A stretch of 64,000 nucleotides of DNA from Oligoflexia bacterium (GTDB lineage Bacteria > Bdellovibrionota > UBA1018), in the NCBI GenBank assembly GCA_023701205.1, contig JAMPXJ010000005.1, positions 1-64,000 on the forward strand. The letters are read 5' to 3'. The position numbers and the translations under genes are program-made. Shown in pieces: positions 1 through 9,143 of the stretch. Position 1 is the first letter of the stretch, and each line of letters opens with the position of its first letter. Below the pieces are notes generated by a model. That model saw only the letters and a program-made list of their open reading frames with translations, searched no databases and was not told the DNA's origin.

Positions 1-567
1 ACCTGGGGGATCATCGGGATCTCGCTCGGCGGGATGGTAGCCATGGATTGGTGCCGCGAGCACCCCTCGGATTTTTCGCGCCTGATCCTGATCAACGCCA
101 GCGCCGGTAATCTCAGCTTTCCGTTCGAGCGAATCCGCCCGCTCATGGTGACCCGGGGAATCCCGTCGCTTTTCTCTGCGGATCCTCTCGCGCGGGAAAC
201 GAGGATCCTCAGGATGACCACCCGCCTGAAACAGGCCGAGATCGCTACGTTGGCACTCGATTGGGCGAAGCTGGCCCAAGCTCGCCCGATCCGAACCCGG
301 ACCGTGATTTCCCAGCTCCTTGCGGCGGCACTCTTTCGCGCCCCCCGTGCCTTCACGATCCCCGTGCTCATCGCTTCCTCCGCGGCGGATCGATTCACCT
401 CTCCCCGATGCTCGCAAAGCCTCGCGCATCGATTCGGCGCCTCGCTCGTCACGCATCCCCAAGCGGGACACGACTTGCCCTTGGACGATCCCGACTGGCT
501 GAGTCAGCAAGTCCGCCAATGGTGCGACCTATCTCCTGCTGCCCATCATAATCAAACCGATTCCTGA
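1..567 (+). CDS. alpha/beta hydrolase, 5'-truncated by window edge
   Basis: The reading frame is open from base 1, so the N-terminus lies outside the window. The visible part starts with a nucleophile elbow (GISLGG, serine codon at about base 25), the classic G-x-S-x-G of alpha/beta hydrolases, followed by an aliphatic strand (LILIN). Near the C-terminus are a likely catalytic Asp (AADRF) and His (AGHDLPLDDP) in the right order, so the triad looks intact. There is no signal peptide in what can be seen. Substrate cannot be told; a carboxylesterase or hydrolase of the BioH/lactonase type is plausible. Confidence 0.85.
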   Translation, partial: TWGIIGISLGGMVAMDWCREHPSDFSRLILINASAGNLSFPFERIRPLMVTRGIPSLFSADPLARETRILRMTTRLKQAEIATLALDWAKLAQARPIRTRTVISQLLAAALFRAPRAFTIPVLIASSAADRFTSPRCSQSLAHRFGASLVTHPQAGHDLPLDDPDWLSQQVRQWCDLSPAAHHNQTDS

Positions 568-646
568 AAATCGGGGCGACTCCCCAGTGCTAAAAGCCTT
601 GCGAGCGACGCAATCAGGCGTCGTTGATTTTCAAAGGAGTACCGCA

Positions 647-1027
647 ATGAAAGCACTTATCCCTGTTTTGTTTCTCTTCTCCGCGGCGGGAGTTCTGGCA
701 AATACCCCGGAGACCGCTTTTCGCAAGGACTCCGCGGTACCGGATGAGCTGAAGATCTTGATCCTCGAGGAGCTCCGGTCCAGGTGCCCGGACGGAATCT
801 CGTACGGCGGACTTGCCGAGCTCCAGACGGCGGTGCGGCAGGACAGGGTCGATCAGGGCGTTATCGACTCCTATTACGTGACGTCGTTCGCGTCGCGATA
901 TGCCGTCGACGGCGTGAGCCCGAAGCAGGCGATCATCGTCGTCCACTCCGCCGCGTACGCCCACTCGCCTTTGATCCTCGAAGTGAGCCGGATCATCAGC
1001 GAGGCATGCAAACTCATCTCCCGCTGA
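647..1027 (+). CDS. small secreted protein of unknown function
   Basis: A 126-residue protein with a clear Sec signal peptide (basic start, hydrophobic LIPVLFLFSAAGV core, cleavage near LAN-TPE). The ATG at 647 is chosen over an upstream in-frame start at 587 because AAAGGAG at 633-639 is ideally spaced and the signal peptide begins there. Two cysteines are present in the mature part, one in RCPDG and one near the C-terminus, and could form a disulfide. The 3' end overlaps the converging DegP gene by 14 bases. I do not recognise the family. Confidence 0.75.
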   Translation: MKALIPVLFLFSAAGVLANTPETAFRKDSAVPDELKILILEELRSRCPDGISYGGLAELQTAVRQDRVDQGVIDSYYVTSFASRYAVDGVSPKQAIIVVHSAAYAHSPLILEVSRIISEACKLISR

Positions 1028-2522
1028 GATCGAGGATCACCACCGCATAGACATCCGAGAAGCCCCGGGTTCCGCCCTTCTTCACGCGAAGCAGATGGCT
1101 CTTGCCGGGTTTGGCGAGCTCGAAGAACTGGCGCACACTCGCGACCGGCTTGCGGTCGACCTCGAGGATCAGATCGCCCGGAGAGAGCCCGGCCTCGGTA
1201 GCGGGGCCTGAGGGCGCAACCGCGGAGACGGCGACCCCCGTGTGCCCCCGGGAGGTCTTCACCTCTTCGAGCTCCGCGCCGATGTCGAGTTGCTCTTCGG
1301 ACGAGCCTTCCCCATTGCGAGTCGGCCTGGCCTCCCCGTTTGGGCGCTTGCCGGCTTTCACGGAGAGCCGCTTTTCCTTGCCGTCGCGCAGCAGCTCGAA
1401 CCTCGCGGTCTCTCCGACGGGTATCGCCGTGACCGCCCCGATCAATGTCGAGGAGGAATGAACCGCGACGCCATTCACCTTGACGATGATGTCGTAGGGG
1501 CGGATCCCCGCGCGATCGGCAGGCCCGTCCGGCTCGACGCTCGTGACGAAAGGCGCGCGCAGCTCGCGATCGACTCCGAGCTTCTCGGCGAGCTCCGGAT
1601 TGAGTTCGCCGATGACGGCGCCGATGTAGCCGCGCTCGACGGAGCCCTTGCTGCGAAGCTGGGGCAGGATGCGCTTGACGGTACTGATGGGGATCGCAAA
1701 GCCGATGCCCTGCGCCCGGGCGTCGATCGCGTTGTTGATGCCGATGACTTCGCCGCGAAGATTGATCAACGGGCCCCCGGAGTTGCCCGGGTTGATCGGC
1801 GCGTCCGTCTGCAGGTAGTTCGATAGGCCCGCGCCCAGGCCCGGTACGGTCCTCTCCTTGGCCGAGATGATCCCATGGGTGACCGAGTGGCCCTGACCAA
1901 AGGGATTCCCCACGGCCACGACATACTCCCCGACCTCGAGCGCCTCGGAATCGCCCAGGACGAGCGGAACCAGATCCTTCTTGCCTTTGACCCGGATCAG
2001 CGCCACATCGAGCTCGGCATCGCGCCCGACGACCTCGCCGTCGACCGGCTTCTCGTTGGCATTCTCGGTGAACGTGATCTTGATCTCATCGGCGTCGGCG
2101 ACCACGTGGTTATTGGTCAGGATCAGTCCCGACGCGTCCACCACGAATCCCGTGCCGAGCGAGGTCGCGCGCGGTACCGGCTGATCCTGGCGCGGTCCCC
2201 GGCGATTGCCGAAATCCTCGAAGAAGCGCCTGAAAAAGTCATGAGGATCTCCCTGCCCATGACGGTTTCGTACGAGCTTCGCCGTGGAGATATTGACCAC
2301 CGAAGGGACCACCTTTTTTGCCAGCGCGACGAAGATGTTGGGATCCCCCGTAACCGGGGGGGCCAGTGGCGCCGTGGCAGCGGTGACCAGCGGGGCCGCA
2401 CGCGGTGGCGCCTCATCTGCCGTTGCAGCCGCGGTCTGCGCCGGCGAGCACCCCGGAAGCGCACTGGAAAGCGCGAAGACGAAAATCACACTGATTCCAC
2501 CGGAAAAAATCGTCTTTTTCAT
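1014..2522 (-). CDS. DegP/HtrA-family serine protease, lipoprotein
   Basis: A 502-residue Do/HtrA-type periplasmic protease for misfolded envelope proteins. The signal sequence ends in a lipobox (ALPGC, Cys25), so it is probably lipid-anchored, unlike soluble E. coli DegP. The trypsin-fold domain shows His139 (LTNNHVV), Asp172 (AELDVAL) and Ser248 (PGNSGGPL), so the triad is intact. Two PDZ domains follow, the first starting near YIGAVIGEL and the second near HTGVAVSAV. It lies 57 bases downstream of a hybrid histidine kinase on the same strand and may be co-transcribed. The gene name is left open because DegP, DegQ and DegS cannot be separated here. Confidence 0.93.
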   Translation of the reverse strand: MKKTIFSGGISVIFVFALSSALPGCSPAQTAAATADEAPPRAAPLVTAATAPLAPPVTGDPNIFVALAKKVVPSVVNISTAKLVRNRHGQGDPHDFFRRFFEDFGNRRGPRQDQPVPRATSLGTGFVVDASGLILTNNHVVADADEIKITFTENANEKPVDGEVVGRDAELDVALIRVKGKKDLVPLVLGDSEALEVGEYVVAVGNPFGQGHSVTHGIISAKERTVPGLGAGLSNYLQTDAPINPGNSGGPLINLRGEVIGINNAIDARAQGIGFAIPISTVKRILPQLRSKGSVERGYIGAVIGELNPELAEKLGVDRELRAPFVTSVEPDGPADRAGIRPYDIIVKVNGVAVHSSSTLIGAVTAIPVGETARFELLRDGKEKRLSVKAGKRPNGEARPTRNGEGSSEEQLDIGAELEEVKTSRGHTGVAVSAVAPSGPATEAGLSPGDLILEVDRKPVASVRQFFELAKPGKSHLLRVKKGGTRGFSDVYAVVILDLSGR

Positions 2523-2579
2523 GGAATCCAGGCTAACTGGAGTGGATGAATCCGGAATTAAAACGGGATTAAAATTTCT

Positions 2580-4283
2580 TTAGCGCCGGGAAAGCCGAAC
2601 CAAGGAGGCCAAAAGCGCTTGGGAATCCACGGGCTTCTCCAGGTGCAGGTCGAAGCCTGCGCCCAGGATGCGCTGCTTCTCCTCGGTTCCGCCGAAAGCC
2701 GTGAGCGCGATCGCCGGCAGCTTCCTTGAGGCCCCGGACTCCGAGGAACGCAGTTTGCGGATCAGCGAATACCCGTCCTCCCCGGGCATGGCGATGTCGC
2801 TCACCAGCAGATCAGGCGCGAAGATCTCCAGCTGCGCGAGCGCCTCGGCAACCGAGCCCACCGCGGCGACCGCCGCTCCGGCTCCGCTCAAGAGCGCCTG
2901 CAAGGCGTTTCTCGACTGGGCATCGTCCTCGACCAGGAGAACGCGCGCGCCTTGCAGCGCCGTGTGCATGCAGGGCCCCTCACCCGAAAACGGAGCCGGA
3001 TCGCGCGGCAGCGCACGATCCGCCGGCAGCCGCACCTCGAAGCAGGCCCCTCTGCCCGGGCCCTCGCTCCGGGCCGTCACCGTTCCCCCGTGAAGCTCGG
3101 TCAGGCTCCTGACGATGGCCAGACCTAGCCCCAGGCCGCCGTGGCTGCGCACGCTTGACCCATCCGCCTGAATGAAAGGCTCGAAGATGCGTTCGAGCAG
3201 CTCCGGTTCGATTCCCTGCCCCGTATCCGCGACCGTGAGACGCAGCTCCCCGGCGAGCTCCGTGACCGTGAGCGAGACCGTTCCGCCGTCGGGCGAAAAC
3301 TTGATCGCGTTGGAAAGAAGATTCGTGACGATCTGCTTGAAACGCACGGGATCGAGCAGGATCGCAAACGGCGCGGAAGGAAACGAGGCGTTGAGGCTCA
3401 ACCCTTTTTGCTTGAGCGGAGTCTCGAGCGCTTCCAGGGACTCGGAGACCAGCTCCACGACATCGGCCTCCTGGAGCTCGAGCCGCAGCTTGCCCGAGAT
3501 CATCCGCGAGACGTCGAGCAGATCGTTGATGATCCGGCCCTGCGTGCGGGCGCATTTGTCGATCGTCTCGGCGGCATGCCGGGCCTGGGCCTCGTCGAGC
3601 CGCCCCGCTTTGAGCAGCTGGCTCCAGGTCTGGATCGCCGTGAGCGGCGTGCGCAGCTCATGCGAGAGCGTGGCCAGAAAGACATCCTTCGCCCGGCTTG
3701 CCCGACGTGCCGCAGCCTCGCTCCGCGCCAACTCGCCGAAGGTGCGCACGAGCTTCCGCTGGAATAGGAAGAACGTATAGCCCAGGAAAAGCAGGATGCC
3801 CACGTAGCTCGCGAAGTTCAGGATCTCGATCTGGCGAGGATCCAGCGGGATCACGCGGTAGGCGAACCAGACCCGCTTCAGGTAAAGGCTCAGCGGAAAA
3901 AACAGCAGACACACCCCGACCCAGGCCAGGGTTCCCGCGACGCCATAAATATAAGCCGCCGCCACCGCGACCGACAGTCCCCAGTAGATCAGCGGCGAGT
4001 CCTGTGCGCCCAGATGCACGACCACATTGAGCAGGCCCACATAGACCAGGACGAGAAAGCTCGTCGCGAGCCACTTCTCCATCCCGACCTTGCGGTAGAG
4101 GAGCCAGTTGGCGATGCACATCGCGCCGAAAAAGCAGTTCGAAAAGAACATGTAGGGGCTGCCGACGAGGAACAGGTAAAGGAGCCCGAAAATGAAGAAG
4201 CAGGCCGAACCGTAAAGGTGCACCCCGCCGAAAAGGAAGATCGGCGTCGGCTGAACAGCGGCGCCTCCACGTTGCTGATTCAT
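2580..4283 (-). CDS. membrane hybrid sensor histidine kinase (HisKA-HATPase-REC)
   Basis: A 567-residue two-component hybrid kinase. About six hydrophobic segments fill residues 20-175, forming a membrane sensor without an obvious periplasmic loop domain. The HisKA H-box has His208 (LSHELRTPL). The HATPase domain shows the N-box (NLLSNAIKFS), G1 (DTGQGIEPE) and G2 (GGLGLGLAI). A C-terminal receiver domain has the acidic pair (VEDD), phospho-acceptor Asp496 (LVSDIAMPG) and Lys550 (LEKPV). There is no DNA-binding output, so the signal probably passes to another protein not in the window. The DegP-like gene follows on the same strand. Confidence 0.93.
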   Translation of the reverse strand: MNQQRGGAAVQPTPIFLFGGVHLYGSACFFIFGLLYLFLVGSPYMFFSNCFFGAMCIANWLLYRKVGMEKWLATSFLVLVYVGLLNVVVHLGAQDSPLIYWGLSVAVAAAYIYGVAGTLAWVGVCLLFFPLSLYLKRVWFAYRVIPLDPRQIEILNFASYVGILLFLGYTFFLFQRKLVRTFGELARSEAAARRASRAKDVFLATLSHELRTPLTAIQTWSQLLKAGRLDEAQARHAAETIDKCARTQGRIINDLLDVSRMISGKLRLELQEADVVELVSESLEALETPLKQKGLSLNASFPSAPFAILLDPVRFKQIVTNLLSNAIKFSPDGGTVSLTVTELAGELRLTVADTGQGIEPELLERIFEPFIQADGSSVRSHGGLGLGLAIVRSLTELHGGTVTARSEGPGRGACFEVRLPADRALPRDPAPFSGEGPCMHTALQGARVLLVEDDAQSRNALQALLSGAGAAVAAVGSVAEALAQLEIFAPDLLVSDIAMPGEDGYSLIRKLRSSESGASRKLPAIALTAFGGTEEKQRILGAGFDLHLEKPVDSQALLASLVRLSRR

Positions 4284-4379
4284 AACCTCAATTTAACCGC
4301 CCGATGCATTACTGGATAGAGCCGTTTCGAGTCACGCTGCGTCATTCAGCTGCACCCCGGACCTGCCGATAAGCTGGCG

Positions 4380-6041
4380 ATGAGCTTCAAGCGCCTCCTT
4401 CTCGCCATAGGGTTCCCGATCTCGGTTTTCGGGGCCGAGTCAGGGCCCTATAACGAGGTTTTCGACGCGACCGGCGCCCCTCGGCCCGGCTATTCGCAGA
4501 TCCTTCCCCATTACGAGAAGCTTTCCGCGGAGGATAAAAAGCGCTTCGCCCGAGACACGCTCAAGGACTTCCGCGGCGACAACGCGCTCGATCCTCTGCC
4601 GCGCATCCTGACCGAAAGCGAACTCGCCCTCCTGCGAAGAGGCGTAGAGCAGCGCGGAACCGCGATCCGGCTTTTTCTTCAGGACTATTTCGCGGGAAAC
4701 CGTTCGACCGTGGAGACGCTCATTCCCCGAATCGTGCTCGATCGCATCGTCGATCGCAGTCAGGACGCCGCCTGGGTCGGTCAGGTGGATCCGGCGCGCA
4801 TCGCGTTCCCTTATGGCCCTGACATCATTCGCGATCCCCAGGGTGCCTGGCGCGTGATCGAGGACAATCCCGGCTTCATCGGCGGGCCCGGTGACCTGAT
4901 CCATGCCCGCGAAACCCTGATGCGCAGGATGCCCGCATACCGGCAGGCTCTCCAGCCGGTGAATGAGCCCGAGCAGTTTTACCGCGAACTCGTCGAAAGG
5001 TACCGCGAGCTGACCAATCCCCCGGACGGACGCATCGTGCTTTACTCGACGCCCCCTTATCCGGATCGCGAAGACCGCCGGATCAAGCGGATCTTCTCGG
5101 AGCTCGACGTCGACATCGTCGGGCCTTCGACCCAAAAGCGCCTCATCGTGGATCAAGCCGGTGTCTGGGTCCGCGACGGCGCGGGCACCCGGCGCGCGGG
5201 CTTCGTGATTCTCAACGGGGAACATGCCTTTGTGGACCCCTCTCATCCCGCCGCCTACGAGCGCACCCTCGTCGAGGAAGCGCGCTCTCATCTATCTGAA
5301 GAAGGCCAATCCGCACGCGCAAAAGCCGCACTGAGCCGGGCGCTGGCGGTCGACCCGGCAACCGGCAAAAGAAATCCCGAAGCGATCCGCCAGGCACTGC
5401 GGCTTTCGGAGGTTTCCAACAGCCTCCCGTATTACAAGAAGGTCGCCGCCAAGGGCCTCAACGCAGCCATCCTGAGCGGGAAGGTCGCCACGAACTACTC
5501 GCCCGGGCTGGATTTCATCGGGGACAAGGAATTCTACGTATACGTGGACAGCCTCGTGCGCCATTACCTGAAAGACGAGCCGATCCTACGCAATATTCCG
5601 ACCCAGCGTTTCGGTATCCCGGATTCCACCGGGAAGATCCTCGCCGACCAGGCGCTTCTGGAAAAGGTTTTTGCCGATCCCAAGCGGTACGTCATCAAGG
5701 CCGTGGACGGACGGGGCGGCGACGCCGTTTGGGTCGGCGCCAAGATTCCGGCCGAGAAATTCGAGTCCGCCAAACCGCTCATCCTGGCGGAGCCCGAGCG
5801 GTTCATCGTTCAGGAGTACACCCCGCTCTCAATCGCCGGCGACAAGATCGTCGACCTCAGGATGATCTCGGCCGTCGACTCCCGCGGCGTCATCGTCTCG
5901 AAAACCCCTTGGGCGCGCGCGCTGCCGCTCGATGGAGACGGCAAGGTCAACCTGAGCTCCTCTGGCCGCGAGATGACAGTGCTCATCGTGCAGGACCCCG
6001 AAACAGGGTGTCCGAGCCTCTTCTCCGGAATCTCCCGCTGA
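4380..6041 (+). CDS. circularly permuted ATP-grasp protein with N-terminal export signal
   Basis: A 553-residue protein resembling the circularly permuted type-2 ATP-grasp family (DUF404/DUF407), which ligates a carboxylate to an amine or similar nucleophile using ATP. The family-like start (PYNEVFDATG) comes directly after about 20 residues that look like a Sec signal (MSFKRLL, then LAIGFPISVFGA). The phosphate-binding stretch VIEDNPGFIGGPGD resembles the family's EDN motif, and a basic ATP-binding stretch (RYVIKAVDGRGGD) follows later. It heads a plus-strand operon with an outer-membrane barrel and a CotH lipoprotein. Export of an ATP-dependent ligase would be odd. The usual partners (alpha-E domain, transglutaminase) are absent. 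Confidence 0.8.
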   Translation: MSFKRLLLAIGFPISVFGAESGPYNEVFDATGAPRPGYSQILPHYEKLSAEDKKRFARDTLKDFRGDNALDPLPRILTESELALLRRGVEQRGTAIRLFLQDYFAGNRSTVETLIPRIVLDRIVDRSQDAAWVGQVDPARIAFPYGPDIIRDPQGAWRVIEDNPGFIGGPGDLIHARETLMRRMPAYRQALQPVNEPEQFYRELVERYRELTNPPDGRIVLYSTPPYPDREDRRIKRIFSELDVDIVGPSTQKRLIVDQAGVWVRDGAGTRRAGFVILNGEHAFVDPSHPAAYERTLVEEARSHLSEEGQSARAKAALSRALAVDPATGKRNPEAIRQALRLSEVSNSLPYYKKVAAKGLNAAILSGKVATNYSPGLDFIGDKEFYVYVDSLVRHYLKDEPILRNIPTQRFGIPDSTGKILADQALLEKVFADPKRYVIKAVDGRGGDAVWVGAKIPAEKFESAKPLILAEPERFIVQEYTPLSIAGDKIVDLRMISAVDSRGVIVSKTPWARALPLDGDGKVNLSSSGREMTVLIVQDPETGCPSLFSGISR

Positions 6042-6077
6042 AAGCGGCCGGGCACGCGGCTTGAAACCTGCCGGACG

Positions 6078-7055
6078 ATGACTCGCCCGTTTTCGTGCGT
6101 CCTGCTGCTGCTGTTGCCAATGCTCTGGCCTTCGCTCCTGTGCGCCAAATCCGACTTCAAGCTGAGCGGACGCGTGGCGTTTCAGCTCGAGTCGCGTGAG
6201 CGCTTCGAGCGCGCGGACCTCGACCAGGAAGCGGTGCTCGAGCTCGAAACGCGACGCCACGACGGACTCAAGGCCGGCGTCGACGCCCGGCTCACCAGTG
6301 ACTCCGGAAGTCTGGAACTCCGCGAGATCTACCTGGAGAGCGAAAGCGACTCCGGGGACTCCCTTCTCATCGGGCGCAACCGCAAACGCTTCGGGCTCGA
6401 CTGGGAGTACCCGCTCGAGGAGCGGATCGGGCTCGAGCGGGGGATCGTCAACGAGCTGCTCTCCCGCCTTTCGTATGCGGGGCGCGACACGACGATCCGT
6501 TTCCGCCCGGGGACCGATGACGACTCCGCTTTCGCCCACGATCTCTCGTTCCATACCGCCAACGGTCTCAATGCGGCGATTCTCTACGGCGCGAAATGGC
6601 GCCTGGCCAGCGGCGCGGTGCTGGCCAGCACGACGCTCGGCCAGCTCAACCGCGTGGAGAAGCGCTCGCTGCTTTCCGCCGCGCAGTCGTTCGCCTTCTC
6701 CAGCCGCGCGACTCCGCTGCGCTTCGACGCGGAAATCCTCATCGGCGAGGACCACCTCGAGACGGCCTACCTCGAGCTCGCGGGCCGGCCCCGGACCGTG
6801 CGCTTTTCCGCGTTGCAGGCCATGACGGCGCTGCGCCGCGGCCGCTTCGAGCCATTTGCGAGGACCGCGGGCGTGCTGCACGACCTTTCCCGCCCCGCGA
6901 ACCTCTCGCTGGAGCTGGCCGGCGGAGCGCGGTTCTACTTCCAGGAGCGCTTCACGCTGGGGGCCCAGCTGCAGGCGCGCCATCTCCGCTACGCCGCGGA
7001 TGCTCCCGTCGCGACGGAAGCCGAGGCGCTGACCTCCCTGAGGTACTTCTTCTGA
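6078..7055 (+). CDS. outer-membrane beta-barrel protein
   Basis: A 325-residue protein with a signal peptide (core VLLLLLPMLWPSLL, cleavage near LCAK-SDF). The mature part is a series of short amphipathic strands rich in alternating charged and hydrophobic residues, with aromatic ends. It terminates in RYFF, the C-terminal phenylalanine typical of barrels recognised by the BAM machinery. About 12-16 strands would fit. It starts 36 bases after the ATP-grasp gene and its stop overlaps the start of the CotH gene by one base (TGATG). It could be a porin or anchor for the surface system encoded here; the family is not recognised. Confidence 0.75.
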   Translation: MTRPFSCVLLLLLPMLWPSLLCAKSDFKLSGRVAFQLESRERFERADLDQEAVLELETRRHDGLKAGVDARLTSDSGSLELREIYLESESDSGDSLLIGRNRKRFGLDWEYPLEERIGLERGIVNELLSRLSYAGRDTTIRFRPGTDDDSAFAHDLSFHTANGLNAAILYGAKWRLASGAVLASTTLGQLNRVEKRSLLSAAQSFAFSSRATPLRFDAEILIGEDHLETAYLELAGRPRTVRFSALQAMTALRRGRFEPFARTAGVLHDLSRPANLSLELAGGARFYFQERFTLGAQLQARHLRYAADAPVATEAEALTSLRYFF

Positions 7056-8161
7056 TGGGGAGCGGAGGCCGGGCGATCCTTTGGCTCCTGCTCTTCGCGA
7101 CGGGCTGCGCCGGCGGGCCCGGTCCGCTCACCGATGGGCTCAAGACGGCGGAATTCAGGCTCTCGGAAGACAGCGCCGCGGGGCTCCTCATGGGCGGAAA
7201 GGAGAAGGAGTTCATCGCGGCGAGCCTGTGGCTCGAGGGCACTCGCATTCCCGGGCAGCTTTCGCTCGCGGGCCAGCACAGCCTCGATCACCCGAAAAAA
7301 AGCCTGCAGTTCGAAGCCACCGGGGAGACTCCGCTGGGCTTCCGCTCCATGAAGCTATCGGCGCAGGTGCGCGACCATTCCTTCCTGCGTTCGCTCCTCG
7401 GCGAGCGGATCTATGCCGCCACCGGCCTGAGCACGCCCCGGATCGAGCCCGTCGTCGTCTACCTCAATCGGCAACACCAGGGGCTTTACCTGCTGATCGA
7501 GCGCGTGACGCCCGAATTCTACCTTTCGCGCGGCGGCCGGATCGATCGGCTCTACAAGAGCAGGCTCCTGCGCTCGACGTTCACCGAGACGATGATCGCG
7601 GACCCGCGCTCCGGCGTCGAGGCGGTGCGAAGCCCGTTCAACGAAAAGGAGATCCGGCGCCTTGCCCTCTGGGCCAACTCGGCGCCCTCGCCAGAGTCCC
7701 TGGCGGCTCTGGAGGCGGGCCTGGAGCTGGAATCCATGCTGCGCTACTTCGGCGCCACGACCTTCCTCTGGAACTGCGACGGGCTGGACAACAATCTCCG
7801 GATCGCGCACACGCCGGCGTCGGGCAAGCTCTCGTTCACGCCCTGGGACTGGGACATGTCCTACAGCCCGCTTTGCGGCTTCGAGGCGCTGCTCGCGAAA
7901 AACCGCCTCCTCGCCAAGCTCCTCGAATACCCGGCGCTCCGGCTCCAGTTCAAGCAGATCCTCTCCCGGCTCTCGGGGGAGTTCCCCTTGGAACGCGTCG
8001 AGGCGCTTCTCGAGGCTGACTTTCACCGGATCCAGGGGGCCTACGCGCGGGATCGCACGCTGGGCGGCGGCGGAAGGGATGCCTCGCGCGAGAAAGAGGA
8101 GCTTAAGCGCCTGCACCGGGGCTGGCGCGAACAGCTCGATGCCTTTTTGGGCGCCTCGTGA
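7055..8161 (+). CDS. CotH-like protein kinase, lipoprotein
   Basis: A 368-residue CotH-family atypical kinase; Bacillus CotH phosphorylates spore-coat proteins outside the cytoplasm. A lipobox (FATGC, Cys18) implies envelope anchoring. Family motifs in order: PKKSLQF (residues 80-86), VYLNRQHQGLYLLIE (135-149, the usual N-x-x-x-x-G-x-Y-x-x-x-E), DNN (245-247) and PWDWD (263-267, metal-binding). The start is the ATG at 7055, translationally coupled to the barrel gene and preceded by GAGGT; a frame extension back to 6596 is rejected because it runs antisense-like through the barrel gene. The 3' end overlaps the opposing phosphodiesterase gene by 59 bases. Confidence 0.88.
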   Translation: MGSGGRAILWLLLFATGCAGGPGPLTDGLKTAEFRLSEDSAAGLLMGGKEKEFIAASLWLEGTRIPGQLSLAGQHSLDHPKKSLQFEATGETPLGFRSMKLSAQVRDHSFLRSLLGERIYAATGLSTPRIEPVVVYLNRQHQGLYLLIERVTPEFYLSRGGRIDRLYKSRLLRSTFTETMIADPRSGVEAVRSPFNEKEIRRLALWANSAPSPESLAALEAGLELESMLRYFGATTFLWNCDGLDNNLRIAHTPASGKLSFTPWDWDMSYSPLCGFEALLAKNRLLAKLLEYPALRLQFKQILSRLSGEFPLERVEALLEADFHRIQGAYARDRTLGGGGRDASREKEELKRLHRGWREQLDAFLGAS

Positions 8162-9086
8162 TGAGCCGAGGCTCAGGCACGGGCTCGCGCGCGAGAACGC
8201 TGCTTCCGTCCCACTCCGGCACGGGATCGAGCTCCAGGAGATCGGCGATGGTCGCCGCCGTGTCATACTGAAGCACCGGAACCCCGAGAAGCGATCCATT
8301 GGGAACCTCCGCTCCCACCGCGATCCAGGGAATGGCGCAGTCCGCCTCCGAATCGCCGCCATGAGTGCGCCCCTCCCCCCCGTGATCCGCCGTCGCGATG
8401 ACGGTCGTGCTCTCGAGCAGCCCCTCGTCCTTGAGGCTGTTCAGGATGAAGCCCATCGCCTGATCGTCTTCCGCGATCGCCTCGAGCTGATCCTCGCTCA
8501 ACCAGCCGTTCCCATGCCCTTCGCTGTCGGGATGGCGGAAATGCACCATCATCAGCTGCGGCCGCACCTCGCGGAAGACCCGCACGGCATCTTTGGCCAC
8601 GGCATAAGGCGAGCCCTCCTGGAGCACGAAGCGGTCGAGCGACCCGGGACGATCCAGGTGCCGGAACTTCTCCTTCCCGGCGACCAGCGCGGTGACCAGC
8701 CCCTTGCGCCTGGCGAGCTCGAAAACCGTCGGAACGGTGATCGTGCCGAGCTGAGGCTCGTAGCTGTTCCAGGAGATCCCATGCTTGGCGGGACTCACGC
8801 CGGAGACCATGGAGGCGTGGTTCACCAACGTGATCGACGGCAGCACGGATCTCGCGCGCGTCCAGACGCCGGTGTCCTGCAGCGACCGCAGGTGGACCGC
8901 CCCCGCGCGCTCGATCGCGTCGGGCCGGAGCCCATCGAAGCTGAAGAGCAAGACCCGGCTCGTCTCCGGCTGGAACCGCAGCTCGGAGCTGTAAACCACC
9001 GGGCTCTTCGGAACGCCGCCACAGCCGCAAAGCAGGAGAGTCAGACCGAGCGCGGACCACGACACCAACGAACTTCCGATGTGCAT
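8103..9086 (-). CDS. type I phosphodiesterase/nucleotide pyrophosphatase-like lipoprotein
   Basis: A 327-residue member of the alkaline-phosphatase superfamily, closest to type I phosphodiesterases/NPPs, which cleave phosphodiester or pyrophosphate bonds with two zinc ions. A lipobox (LLCGC, Cys22) places it in the envelope. Metal and catalytic motifs visible: FSFDGLRPD (Asp51), the likely nucleophile Thr86 (SITLVNH), HPDSEGHG, and ATADHGG with a later THGG. It is the last gene of the VTC-DUF4956 operon and runs 59 bases into the opposing CotH gene. In context it may remove phosphate groups added or polymerised by the CotH and VTC proteins; that is inference. Confidence 0.87.
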   Translation of the reverse strand: MHIGSSLVSWSALGLTLLLCGCGGVPKSPVVYSSELRFQPETSRVLLFSFDGLRPDAIERAGAVHLRSLQDTGVWTRARSVLPSITLVNHASMVSGVSPAKHGISWNSYEPQLGTITVPTVFELARRKGLVTALVAGKEKFRHLDRPGSLDRFVLQEGSPYAVAKDAVRVFREVRPQLMMVHFRHPDSEGHGNGWLSEDQLEAIAEDDQAMGFILNSLKDEGLLESTTVIATADHGGEGRTHGGDSEADCAIPWIAVGAEVPNGSLLGVPVLQYDTAATIADLLELDPVPEWDGSSVLAREPVPEPRLITRRPKRHRAVRASPGAGA

Positions 9087-9143
9087 CAGGATCCAGTGTG
9101 AAGGAAAACGCTTCCCGAACGCAAACGCGAAAGACAGGCGCGC

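Noticed and set aside
6596-7054. N-terminal extension of the CotH frame.
   Set aside because: It overlaps the barrel gene, while ATG 7055 starts a lipoprotein signal and is coupled by TGATG.
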